Part shown: positions 1 to 7,219 of the stretch, in pieces
How positions within the stretch are numbered: the first letter of the stretch is position 1
How the letters are laid out: the number at the start of each line of letters is the position of its first letter
From: Acidimicrobiaceae bacterium
GTDB taxonomy: Bacteria; Actinomycetota; Acidimicrobiia; Acidimicrobiales; Ilumatobacteraceae
Assembly (NCBI GenBank): GCA_003455715.1
Contig: DMQJ01000522.1
Coordinates: 1-7,452 of the forward strand
Reading direction: 5' to 3'
DNA: 7,452 nt
Notes under the pieces: model-generated
What the model was told of the DNA's origin: nothing
Database searches by the model: none
The model's input: the letters and a program-made list of their open reading frames with translations, nothing else
Translations under genes and position numbers: made by a program

Positions 1-49
1 AGCGCTTGGCCAGGTCCCATCTCTGGCCCCACCTGAACTGGACAGATCG

Positions 50-68
50 GCGCGCCGGAATGGCGCGC
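50..68. repeat. GC-only inverted repeat (hairpin)
   Basis: The arms GCGCGCC (50-56) and GGCGCGC (62-68) are perfectly complementary and enclose the 5-base loop GGAAT. The stem can be lengthened by a G-T wobble (49/69) and a C-G pair (48/70). No T-run follows on either strand, so it is not a canonical intrinsic terminator. It could be a terminator without a U-tract for a gene left of the window, or a chance GC structure. Confidence 0.4.
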
Positions 69-183
69 TGGGCGGAGGTGTGTCGTCTGCACACCAGGGA
101 ACCCACCCCGCCCGAGTCAAACGCGCGACAACTTGGTCGATGGACCTGGCTTCCGGACCGCGGCGGGCTGGTGAATGGTCCCC

Positions 184-199
184 GCAGTCCGAGGACTGC
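184..199. promoter_or_regulatory. 16-base palindrome, candidate operator
   Basis: GCAGTCC (184-190) and GGACTGC (193-199) are perfect reverse complements separated by GA. The size and symmetry suit an operator for a dimeric regulator. The TetR-type gene begins about 150 bases downstream, and such regulators often control their own promoter. Assignment to that protein is inference. The site could equally be a short RNA hairpin. Confidence 0.35.
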
Positions 200-358
200 A
201 CTCCGATCGAGTTGGCTGAGCATCGTCGCTCTTCCCCCATCCCGACCGCCGCGAGAGCGACAGCTGAGAACAGATAGTACTGCTCAAAACTGCGACCGCA
301 AGAAAATCCCTGAACAGGTACTTCTTCGTTCTTGACGCCTTCGCCTATGGTGGTCCGG

Positions 359-1069
359 ATGACCTACGCCGCAGATGGGCAGCGGCGACGGGGTCGCCCG
401 CCGCGTCTCAGCCGCGACCACATCGTCGATGCTGCCTGCGAACTCCGAATCGAGAACCTCACGATGGCCGCCGTGGCCGAGCGCCTCGGCGTCACTCACC
501 AGTCCCTCTACGGCTGGGTGCAGGACCGTGATGAATTGATCGACCTGGTCTCGGACCGCCTCATCGGACGGATCGAGATCCTCCCGCCAGCCGACCCGGC
601 GGATTGGCGCGACTCCCTTCGGTCCTACGCCAACGGCCTTCGTCGCCTCGCCGAAGAGACGCCAGGATTCGCCACCGCTGGCCTCGGCCGCTTCCGGACG
701 CTCGACGGGTTCGAGAAGGTCAACCACGACGTCCTGCGAGTGCTCACCGACGTCGGGTTCGAACCGCCGATGGCTCAGCGCATCTACGACTCCCTGAACT
801 CGCTGCTCCTTGGTTGGCTCGCCCGGGAGGAGTCACTGATCGCTGTCCGTCAACGGTTGTCGACAGGATCATCGGGAACTTCCGGGCGCCTGATCACCGA
901 CCTGGCGGCAGCCGAGCTTCGAGCTCCAGCGGACGAGCGATTCGAGTTCCTCATTCACTCGTTCCTTGCTGGCATGCCCGACCCCTTGCCCACGCGCCTT
1001 GCACCAGCCGGCGGGGTCGTCATCGACATCCGGGATGACCTCGTCGGACAGGCCATCGGGGTCGAGTAA
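359..1069 (+). CDS. TetR/AcrR-family transcriptional regulator
   Basis: This encodes a 236-residue predicted dimeric DNA-binding regulator. A basic start (QRRRGRPPRLSR, residues 8-19) leads into the N-terminal helix-turn-helix domain. The recognition part is GVTHQSLYGWVQDRDELIDL (44-63), which matches the TetR pattern GVT-x3-LY-x8-L. The remaining 170 or so residues are helical and would form the ligand-binding and dimer part. Residues such as ADWRDSLRSYANGLRRLAEE (79-98) resemble the C-terminal core of tetracycline-repressor-like members. The ligand is unknown. The turn between the first two helices is about four residues shorter than in most relatives I recall. I chose ATG 359 because GGTGG (349-353) lies five bases upstream. 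TTG 332, ATG 347 and GTG 350 are alternatives that add at most nine residues. The gene converges on the restriction gene with a 12-base gap. Its targets cannot be told from the window; the palindrome at 184-199 is a candidate. Confidence 0.88.
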   Translation: MTYAADGQRRRGRPPRLSRDHIVDAACELRIENLTMAAVAERLGVTHQSLYGWVQDRDELIDLVSDRLIGRIEILPPADPADWRDSLRSYANGLRRLAEETPGFATAGLGRFRTLDGFEKVNHDVLRVLTDVGFEPPMAQRIYDSLNSLLLGWLAREESLIAVRQRLSTGSSGTSGRLITDLAAAELRAPADERFEFLIHSFLAGMPDPLPTRLAPAGGVVIDIRDDLVGQAIGVE

Positions 1070-1081
1070 GGCGCGCAGTCT

Positions 1082-4000
1082 CTACAGTTGGAGCGACGGC
1101 AACGAGTCCACGATCTCGAGCGTGCGTATCGAGACGGTCACGACGCGTCCTACGAGGTCGAGGATGTACGTCGGATCATCGTGTTCGATCGCCCAGTCGT
1201 TCGGGTCGTTGACGATGCCCGACGCTTTGTCGGTGCGAACACGCCACGCGTCCATGACCCACCCGATCGCCGATCGTGAGCCGAGTTCGTAGTCGTAGGC
1301 GCGCTCGGGAATGTCGCAGATCGTGATCCAGTCGTTGTAAACGATGCGGGTTCGGTCATCGACCTTCTGTCCGGTGGCCGGGTCCGTCACCTTCGGGTGC
1401 TTCATCTTCAGCACGCGATAGGCGTCGGGGTGATCATCTCGGAATCCCGACGCATGGACCCTTGTCAAGCCTGGCCATGGGTCGATGCTCTCGTAGTCGG
1501 TGTGGAGAGTCGCGAGCTCCCGGCCAGCTGTAGCGAACGCCCAGAAGTCCGCGGAGGTCGACACCTGAGGGATGCGCGGCAAAGACTTCTTGAGGTCCGC
1601 GGCAAACGCGTGCCGATAGTCGGGAGCATGGAGAACGCCGTACACGTAGAAGAAGATGTCATCCTTCTCGATGGCGGAATCGATCATCCGAAATCGAGTC
1701 GCAGCGAGATCGGTGACGTTGTGCCGCGGTCCCGCCGTGTGCGTACCAGTCGAGAACAGGTTCGGCTCAGTGTCGCCGTCGCCATCGCTGCGGTCGAAGA
1801 AGTGCAAAGGCACGCAGACTGTTCCATCTGGCCAGATGTGGAGGTCCGGAACGTCGCGGACTGCAAGGGCGGCGAACCCGGATCTAGCCCCTGTCGTAGT
1901 CACGGCGACAGTGAGGTTCGTTGAATCGGCCTCGGGAAGGATGCGGGGAACCAATGCCGCCCGGGCGTTGAGCTGTCGGCCGGCCTCTGACCACCGGCGG
2001 TGGAATGGTCGATACGTGGCGACCCTTACATCGCGATCGGCGCTCGTGTACCGAAGACCTCGAGCTACGTGGCCGAAGGCTTTATCGTTCCAGCTGAACT
2101 TCGTCGGATCCTTATCGACGTGTGCTGCGGCGAGCTTGGTGCGAGTCGCCGGCGAGGCTGCGGCACCCTGTTGTGTAGCAACGAACGAGTCTGTTGCAGC
2201 GTTGTACGCAGCGATCATGCGTTCCACGTTGGCGTCCAGCGCTCGTCGGCTGCTGTTGTAGTTCCATGCATCGCGTCCGCTCGCCAGCCCGAGCGTACGG
2301 ATAGCGAAGATCGACTCTTCTGATTCGTCGTGCAGCGGTGCGTGCTGCGTGAAAGAGGCTGTGCGCTGGTTGATCCAGTCGCCCGATTCATTCGGACTGA
2401 CGTGAGCCCACTTCACGTCACCGAGCATGGGCGGTCGTCCGTCTCGGGCGGGCATGGCATCCGCGATGATCCGCAACTTCTCGTCGCGCGAGAGCGAATC
2501 TCCGATGTCGAGGTACTGAACCTGTCCGCCGTCAGTCGGGACAGCGGTCGGCTTCCGCACCAGGAGCAGGATCGCTGCGCCGGCCTGGCTGCCGGCATCG
2601 AAGATCTTGCCGCCTTCTCGTCTCCAGTCACCCTCACGCTGGTTGCCGCGCAGATTGAAGACGTAGACGTAGTGAAACTCCGACGCCAGCGCAAGCCGGA
2701 CGCCGTCAAGGGACGCAGAGTCGATGTACCCGCTGTTAGTCACGAAGGCGACGACGCCCCCATGTGCCGACATCTTGACTCGGTCAGTCGCCCACCGGAT
2801 GGCTCGCACGTATGAGTCATATAGCTTCCGTTTGAGGGTGGCCGTTGAGAGCGCGCCGTACGTTGCCGCGATCGACTCATCGAGTGTTGGGTAGCTCAGA
2901 TTGGCGTTTCCGTCGTTCGCGCTCTCTTGGCCGCCCGAATACGGGGGGTTACCGAAGACGACGCGGATACTCAAGCCCTTCTGGCGCTCGGCGCGGGCAT
3001 TGTTGATCGGAAAGACGTCCCAGGTGCCACTTCCGTCGCCTCCCTCGCCCAGTTGGAAGGTGTCGGTCAGGACGATGCCTGGGAAGGGCTGGTAGCCAGA
3101 GTCGAGACCTTCGAGCCGGGCACGTTCTTGGCGATAGGTGGTCTCGATGTTGATCGCTGCGATGTAGTACGCCAGGAGAAGCAGTTCGTTGGCGTGCAGT
3201 TCGTTGGTGAACTTGCGCTCCAGATCGTTCGGGCGGATGAACCCGGACTGCAGGAGGCGGGTGACAAACGTGCCGGTGCCGGTGAACGGATCGAGCACGT
3301 GCACCCCCTCGTCGGAGAGGCTGGCGCCGTCGAAGTGCTCGGCGAGCGCTGCTTCGGTCGCTCGGATGATGAAGTCGACAACCTCGATGGGGGTGTAGAC
3401 GATTCCGAGTGAGTCGGCGACGCGTGGGAAGGCGATCTTGAAGAAGCGGCCGTAGAGGTCCTTGATGATGCGTTGGCGTGCTTCGCCGTCGTCGGGGTGG
3501 ATGCCCTCGACGCGCCGTCGGACCGAGGCATAGAAGTCTTCCAGCTTCTCGGTCTCGGTCTCGAGGCTGTGCTCATCGAGAACGGACACGATGGCCGACA
3601 TCGCTTGTGAGACGGGGTTGGCGGCGGCGAACGCATCGTCTCCGAACAACGCCTCGAAGATGGGGCGTGTGATCAGGTGCTGGGACACCATTGACACAGC
3701 GTCGTCGCGACTGATGCTGTTGTTCAGTGTTGCGTGGAGTTCGCCGAGGAATTCGTCGAACGCTGATGCCGCGGCGGGGCTGTTGTCGAGGATGGTGGTG
3801 ATGCGCGTTTCGTGCCGGGCGGCGATGGCGGCGACGTCTCGCGCCCAGTCCTCCCAGTAGGTGCGGGTTCCGACCTTCTGGACGATCTTCGTGTAGATCG
3901 CGCCGGTCCACTCCTCGTACTCGAAGAGGCGGCCTTGGAGTTCGTCGGGCGTCTTCGGCGTGTCGATGTCGACGGGGATGACCTTGATCGGGTCGTCGGG

Positions 4001-5941
4001 TCCTGAGCCGGGTTTGGTCGATCCGAGGGCGATGCGGTTGATGTAGGCGTTGAAGCGTTCGTCGTGCGCCCGCAGGGCTTGGAGGACTTCCCAGACGGCG
4101 TCGTAGTCGCGGTTCTGATCGAGCGCCGTCGCTGGGTCGAGCCCGGCGGTGATGGCAACCGGGAGGATGACGTAGCCGAGCTGTTTGCCGGGTGGCTTTC
4201 GCATGACGCGGCCGACTGCCTGGACGATGTCGATCTTGGAACGTCGGGGCGTGAGGAACATCACGGCGTCGAGGGCGGGGACGTCGACGCCTTCGGTGAG
4301 GCACTTGGCGTTGGTGAGCACCCGGCACTCGCCGTCGGGTGGCGTCTCTTTGAGCCAGCGGATGTCGGCCCGACGACTGCTGATCTTGCTGGTGCCGTCG
4401 ACATGGCGTGTCGGCACGGCGAGCCGGGTGGTGTCTTCGCCTTGCGGGCCGGCCTCGAGCTGGTCGAAGTAGGACTCGGCCACTTGTTCGAACTGCTCGG
4501 CGAATCTCTCCGACTCGGCGATCTTCGACCAGAACGCAACGGCCCGCTGCATTGGTGCGCCGCCGTCTTGGAACGTTGAGCCTGCGGCGCCGGGGAGCTT
4601 GGCAAGCCCGGAGAGGCATCCGACGAAGCGGGCGACGTCGGGGAGGCTGAGTTCACCGTTGGTGGACAGCAGCTCCTGGAACGATTCGCTGACGGCGCGC
4701 TCGTCGACGGTGAGGATGAGCACTCGGTAGTCGGCGAGCAGGCCTCGCTCGACGGCCTCTCCGAAGCCCAGTCGGTGAAACTCTTCGCCGAAGAACTCGG
4801 GGTCGTCCATCGATGCGAGGATGGCGTCGGCCTCACGGGCGGCGTCCGCCGCGACCGGCTTGAACAGTCGTGGCGTGGCGGTCATGTAGAGGCGCTTCGC
4901 CGCAGGGACGACGGCGTCGTCGTGAACGAGCGCGAAGGCACTGTCGTCACCGGCGACGCTCGCTACGCCAGCGGTGCGGTGAGCTTCATCGCAGACGATG
5001 AGATCGAAGCGAAGGCCGGTGGTCGCCTGCATCGCGGCGACCACTTCGATCGACTGGTACGTGGAGAACACGACCGTCATCTCGGCGGCGGGTAGCTGGT
5101 TCACTCCGGCGTCGATGAGCGCTTGTGGATCGGTGGTGGGTGGGACGACGAGGTCGTGCGGGGTGGCGTTCTCGCCTTCGAGGGGCTTGCCGGCCGTGTT
5201 GTCGGAGCACACAGCGAATGGTCGGATGGGGACCTCGCACTCCGCTGTCCACTCCTTGAGGGACTGGGCGACCAGCGCAATCGACGGGGCGAGGAACAGC
5301 ACCGACTTGCTGGCCCCGGCGTGCTCTTCGGCGATGCGCAACGCGGTGAAGGTCTTGCCGGTCCCGCACGCCATGATCAGCTTGCCGCGGTCGCTCGTCT
5401 CGAACCCACTGCGGACGGCGTCGAGTGCCTCGACCTGGTGGGGCCGAAGCGTGTGTCGTTCTTTCGGTCGGAGACCGGATGGATTGGCGAGGTCGTACGA
5501 GGACCACTCGACGGTCATCGCGTCGAGGTCGTCGATGCCGATCCGCTCGATCGGGATCGCATGTCCCTCAAGTGACTTGAGTGCGTTCGTCGACCACAGG
5601 TCGGTGGTGGCCACGACGATCCGACGACCCCACTGCTTCTGGCCGGACAGCGCGACGAAGGAGTCGATCTCCTCCTTGGTCAAGGTGGTGTTCGGGGAGT
5701 AGCACTTGCACTGGATCGCCACGAGACGGCCCTCGGCATCGGTGGCTACCAGGTCCACGCCGATGTCTGCGCCGGAACGCCCGGGCCAGTCCATCCACTT
5801 CCAAACGTTGGTGAACTGCTGCTGGAACGTGCGGTCCGTCCGGAACGCGTGCAGCATGAGCTCCTCGAACCGGGCGCCCTTGTCGCGTTCGTCCTTGGCG
5901 ATCGAGCGGAGCTCCTCCAGCAGCGTCTCAACTGGGGTCAC
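1082..5941 (-). CDS. Type ISP restriction-modification enzyme (Mrr nuclease-helicase-methyltransferase)
   Basis: This is a single-chain enzyme of 1619 residues (1633 from ATG 5983), close to the roughly 1580 of LlaGI and LlaBIII. Numbered from GTG 5941, the domains in order are as follows. The Mrr-type nuclease occupies about 1-155, with GADIGVDLV around D63 and QCK at 77-79. The SF2 ATPase follows, with Walker A MACGTGKT (190-197), DEAH (318-321), TAT (354-356), TEGVD (549-553) and QAVGRVMR (574-581). A helical coupler runs from about 600 to 835. The N6-adenine methyltransferase has LDPFTGTGTF (883-892) for AdoMet and NPPY (998-1001). The specificity region follows from about 1170. All key motifs are intact and there is no frameshift. 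The family methylates one strand of an asymmetric site. On unmodified DNA it translocates, and it cuts where two converging enzymes meet. The target sequence cannot be read from the protein. GGAG (5949-5952) supports GTG 5941, while ATG 5983 has no Shine-Dalgarno and sits under a hairpin. The gene follows the PIN toxin by 88-130 bases. The distal part is lower in GC. Confidence 0.93.
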   Translation of the reverse strand: MTPVETLLEELRSIAKDERDKGARFEELMLHAFRTDRTFQQQFTNVWKWMDWPGRSGADIGVDLVATDAEGRLVAIQCKCYSPNTTLTKEEIDSFVALSGQKQWGRRIVVATTDLWSTNALKSLEGHAIPIERIGIDDLDAMTVEWSSYDLANPSGLRPKERHTLRPHQVEALDAVRSGFETSDRGKLIMACGTGKTFTALRIAEEHAGASKSVLFLAPSIALVAQSLKEWTAECEVPIRPFAVCSDNTAGKPLEGENATPHDLVVPPTTDPQALIDAGVNQLPAAEMTVVFSTYQSIEVVAAMQATTGLRFDLIVCDEAHRTAGVASVAGDDSAFALVHDDAVVPAAKRLYMTATPRLFKPVAADAAREADAILASMDDPEFFGEEFHRLGFGEAVERGLLADYRVLILTVDERAVSESFQELLSTNGELSLPDVARFVGCLSGLAKLPGAAGSTFQDGGAPMQRAVAFWSKIAESERFAEQFEQVAESYFDQLEAGPQGEDTTRLAVPTRHVDGTSKISSRRADIRWLKETPPDGECRVLTNAKCLTEGVDVPALDAVMFLTPRRSKIDIVQAVGRVMRKPPGKQLGYVILPVAITAGLDPATALDQNRDYDAVWEVLQALRAHDERFNAYINRIALGSTKPGSGPDDPIKVIPVDIDTPKTPDELQGRLFEYEEWTGAIYTKIVQKVGTRTYWEDWARDVAAIAARHETRITTILDNSPAAASAFDEFLGELHATLNNSISRDDAVSMVSQHLITRPIFEALFGDDAFAAANPVSQAMSAIVSVLDEHSLETETEKLEDFYASVRRRVEGIHPDDGEARQRIIKDLYGRFFKIAFPRVADSLGIVYTPIEVVDFIIRATEAALAEHFDGASLSDEGVHVLDPFTGTGTFVTRLLQSGFIRPNDLERKFTNELHANELLLLAYYIAAINIETTYRQERARLEGLDSGYQPFPGIVLTDTFQLGEGGDGSGTWDVFPINNARAERQKGLSIRVVFGNPPYSGGQESANDGNANLSYPTLDESIAATYGALSTATLKRKLYDSYVRAIRWATDRVKMSAHGGVVAFVTNSGYIDSASLDGVRLALASEFHYVYVFNLRGNQREGDWRREGGKIFDAGSQAGAAILLLVRKPTAVPTDGGQVQYLDIGDSLSRDEKLRIIADAMPARDGRPPMLGDVKWAHVSPNESGDWINQRTASFTQHAPLHDESEESIFAIRTLGLASGRDAWNYNSSRRALDANVERMIAAYNAATDSFVATQQGAAASPATRTKLAAAHVDKDPTKFSWNDKAFGHVARGLRYTSADRDVRVATYRPFHRRWSEAGRQLNARAALVPRILPEADSTNLTVAVTTTGARSGFAALAVRDVPDLHIWPDGTVCVPLHFFDRSDGDGDTEPNLFSTGTHTAGPRHNVTDLAATRFRMIDSAIEKDDIFFYVYGVLHAPDYRHAFAADLKKSLPRIPQVSTSADFWAFATAGRELATLHTDYESIDPWPGLTRVHASGFRDDHPDAYRVLKMKHPKVTDPATGQKVDDRTRIVYNDWITICDIPERAYDYELGSRSAIGWVMDAWRVRTDKASGIVNDPNDWAIEHDDPTYILDLVGRVVTVSIRTLEIVDSLPSLQL

Positions 5942-5948
5942 AGGCTTG

Positions 5949-5952
5949 CTCC
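5949..5952 (-). promoter_or_regulatory. Ribosome-binding site deciding the restriction gene start
   Basis: On the minus strand GGAG lies seven bases before a GTG (5939-5941) in frame with the restriction enzyme. It supports a protein beginning TPVETLLEELRS after the initiator Met, which resembles how related enzymes begin as I recall them. The ATG 14 codons upstream (5981-5983) has no such site. Confidence 0.5.
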
Positions 5953-5984
5953 GTCGGTCGCTCTCACCGGTAGATTCTCGCATC

Positions 5985-5999
5985 GCCCGAGCATCGGGC
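5985..5999 (-). repeat. Hairpin next to the upstream ATG of the restriction gene
   Basis: GCCCGA (5985-5990) and TCGGGC (5994-5999) are perfect complements with a 3-base loop. On the minus-strand transcript the stem ends one base before the ATG at 5983 and fills the place where its ribosome-binding site would be. It may block that start or tune expression. Its small loop and the absence of a T-run argue against a terminator. Confidence 0.45.
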
Positions 6000-6071
6000 C
6001 GCGGTGCCGTGCGATTTCGTCGTGCGGCGCGACTCGTTTACGTAGTGGAACGGCAAGGGACGGTCCGACGC

Positions 6072-6626
6072 TCATTGGGCTCGCAGCGCAGCGATCGAAC
6101 GAGGGAGCCCGGACTGGGCGAGGTGATCGAGCAGCTCGTCGATACTCATCGGTGGGTTCCGAAGAGCTGAGGCCTGCGCTTCCAGGACGCCGAAGACGGC
6201 CCTCGGGGAGAGGTCGACGAGGTGGAGGAGGAACACGTCGGGAGTTTGGGCTTCGATGTTGTAGGTCTGGAGCACGGGGGCCGGGAAGTCGCTGAGATTC
6301 TCGGTGACGATGACTTGAGAGCCGGATCGGATGGCCGCGGCGAGGACGTGGCGATCGTCGGGGTCGGGTAGATGGAGCCCGTCGATGAGTTCCTCGTAGC
6401 CGGTAGTGAGGCAGTCCGGGACCGCGTCGCACATCAGTTGGCGGGTGCGGGCGAGTTGGCCCTCGGTGAGGTCAGGTCGACGTCGCAGGATGGAGCGGAC
6501 CATCTCGTCGAGGATGTCCGCGCTCCAGTGAGCGCGGAACATTCCGGTGGTGGCAAGCCGGACGAGGAGGTCTCGCAGCCCGGCTGGGTGCAAGACGCAC
6601 GCGTCGTAGGTTGCATCGAACGCCAC
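6072..6626 (-). CDS. PIN-domain toxin (VapC50-like ribonuclease)
   Basis: This encodes a 184-residue predicted Mg-dependent RNase toxin of a toxin-antitoxin pair. Acidic residues fit the PIN active site: D8 in the first strand (TYDACVLHP), E41 in ILDEMV, and the cluster LPDPDDRHVLAAAI (86-99) with D90/D91. These are followed by IVTENLSDFP (106-115), where D113 takes the usual last acidic place. The tail (about 128-184, including NPPMSIDELLDHLAQSGLP) matches the C-terminal extension I associate with M. tuberculosis VapC50 and its relatives; that link is from memory. It starts with GTG 18 bases after the stop of the HTH gene, in the same direction, with only a weak AGGCGGG-type ribosome site, so it is probably made at a lower level than, and coupled to, its antitoxin. 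No in-frame ATG gives a full domain. The RNA target is unknown. Confidence 0.85.
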   Translation of the reverse strand: MAFDATYDACVLHPAGLRDLLVRLATTGMFRAHWSADILDEMVRSILRRRPDLTEGQLARTRQLMCDAVPDCLTTGYEELIDGLHLPDPDDRHVLAAAIRSGSQVIVTENLSDFPAPVLQTYNIEAQTPDVFLLHLVDLSPRAVFGVLEAQASALRNPPMSIDELLDHLAQSGLPRSIAALRAQ

Positions 6627-6644
6627 GCCCGCCTGCCCGGCTCG

Positions 6645-7115
6645 CTAGTAGTCCAGGCCGAGACGCTGCGCTTCGGAGGTGAGCTCGTCGGCGATCGCTC
6701 GCCGGTCGGCATCGTCGATGCGCTTGTAGGCAAGGAGGTCGGCGAGCAGGACGCGGCGACGGTTGCCGACACGTCGGTAGGGGAGCTTACGTTCCTCAAG
6801 AAGCTTCACCAGGTACGGCCGGGAGACGTTCAAGATGTCCGCAGCCTGTTGGGTCGTGAGTTCAGCGTGTACGGGTGCGACGGTCACGGCGTTGCCGTTG
6901 GCGATCTGGGCGAGGATGTCGACCAGCAGCCGCAGGGCGTGGCCGGGGATCTGCAGGGTGGTATCAGAGTCGTCCGCATTGAGCGAGACGGCGACGCCGG
7001 GAAGGTTGGGGTGTTGGCGAAGGAACCGTTCGAGGATGTCGACGGCCTCGGCAGCCTGATTGGCGGTCGCTTCGTCGGGGACGGTGAGCTGGTGGTCGAG
7101 GAGCGCAGGCGCCAC
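6645..7115 (-). CDS. Excisionase-like HTH antitoxin
   Basis: This encodes a 156-residue predicted DNA-binding antitoxin partnered with the PIN toxin just downstream. The N-terminal half (1-80) is mixed helix and strand without a family I can name. The HTH lies at about 86-130: LTTQQAADILNVSRPYLVKL (86-105), followed by KLPYRRVGNRRRVLLADLLA (110-129). This is the helix-turn-helix plus basic wing of MerR/Xis-type 'excisionase family' domains. The short acidic-to-hydrophobic tail (DELTSEAQRLGLDY, 143-156) probably binds and blocks the toxin. GTG 7115 is well supported by AGGAG (7124-7128) at eight bases. The arrangement is that of VapB50/VapC50 in mycobacteria, where the antitoxin has been annotated as a possible excisionase. 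There is no integrase in the window, so a real excisionase role is unlikely. It probably represses its own promoter through the symmetric elements at 7155-7223. Confidence 0.83.
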   Translation of the reverse strand: MAPALLDHQLTVPDEATANQAAEAVDILERFLRQHPNLPGVAVSLNADDSDTTLQIPGHALRLLVDILAQIANGNAVTVAPVHAELTTQQAADILNVSRPYLVKLLEERKLPYRRVGNRRRVLLADLLAYKRIDDADRRAIADELTSEAQRLGLDY

Positions 7116-7123
7116 GGTCGGGT

Positions 7124-7128
7124 CTCCT
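7124..7128 (-). promoter_or_regulatory. Ribosome-binding site of the HTH antitoxin
   Basis: AGGAG on the minus strand sits eight bases before the GTG at 7113-7115. It is the strongest Shine-Dalgarno of the three minus-strand genes and fixes the antitoxin start. Confidence 0.7.
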
Positions 7129-7159
7129 AGCAGCGTAGGCAGGATTGGTCTCTGTTCGA

Positions 7160-7188
7160 ACTATACGCGCCAGTCGAAATGTTCGCAA
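7160..7188 (-). promoter_or_regulatory. Promoter for the antitoxin-toxin(-restriction) unit
   Basis: Read on the minus strand, TTGCGA (7188-7183) is followed after exactly 17 bases by TATAGT (7165-7160). These match the housekeeping consensus at four and five of six positions. A transcript would begin near 7153, giving a leader of roughly 40 bases to the GTG at 7115. The -10 element lies inside the left arm of the inverted repeat, so a bound repressor would block it. Confidence 0.6.
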
Positions 7189-7213
7189 CAGCGCGCGCGT
7201 TCGAAGCAAGGGG

Positions 7214-7219
7214 TATAGT
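7214..7219 (+). promoter_or_regulatory. -10 element for the DUF2188 gene
   Basis: TATAGT on the + strand is a five-of-six match to TATAAT. It lies about 45 bases before the ATG at 7265, giving a leader near 39 bases. No good -35 hexamer is found at 16-18 bases: the place is taken by the GC run at 7191-7199. This is tolerated by many actinobacterial promoters but may also mean that an activator is needed. Confidence 0.5.

Larger units (their letters stand above)
1..331. other. Leader region with no recognised gene
   Basis: I recognise no gene here. Two + strand frames are open to the left edge: one stops at 275-277, the other at 333-335. One minus-strand frame starting at an ATG at 240 also runs off the left edge. 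Their translations are rich in Arg, Pro, Ser and Ala, without motifs I can assign, so the end of a neighbouring gene cannot be excluded but is not supported. The visible structures are a GC hairpin (50-68) and a 16-base palindrome (184-199). Bases 265-330 are more A/T-rich, as expected for a promoter region, but I find no convincing -35/-10 pair. A lone GATAGT at 273-278 is the best -10-like hexamer. Confidence 0.4.

Noticed and set aside
4064..4579. 171-residue + strand open frame opposite the helicase part
   Set aside because: It is antisense to a well-conserved helicase region with all motifs intact. No domain or ribosome site supports it.
3573..4619. 348-residue minus-strand open frame
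   Set aside because: It lies wholly inside the restriction gene in another frame, and its translation is an Arg/Pro/His-rich low-complexity product typical of a shifted high-GC gene.
6645..7115. True phage or integrative-element excisionase
   Set aside because: There is no integrase, attachment-site repeat or phage gene in the window, and the PIN gene 18 bases downstream fits an antitoxin role.
6372..7130. 252-residue + strand open frame across the toxin and antitoxin genes
   Set aside because: It is the complement of two recognisable genes (HTH and PIN). The long open frame is a product of their codon bias.
7173..7186. LexA (SOS) box of the CGAAC-N4-GTTCG type
   Set aside because: The half-sites CGAA and TTCG are present but separated by three bases, not the six needed in this pattern, so it does not fit the SOS consensus.
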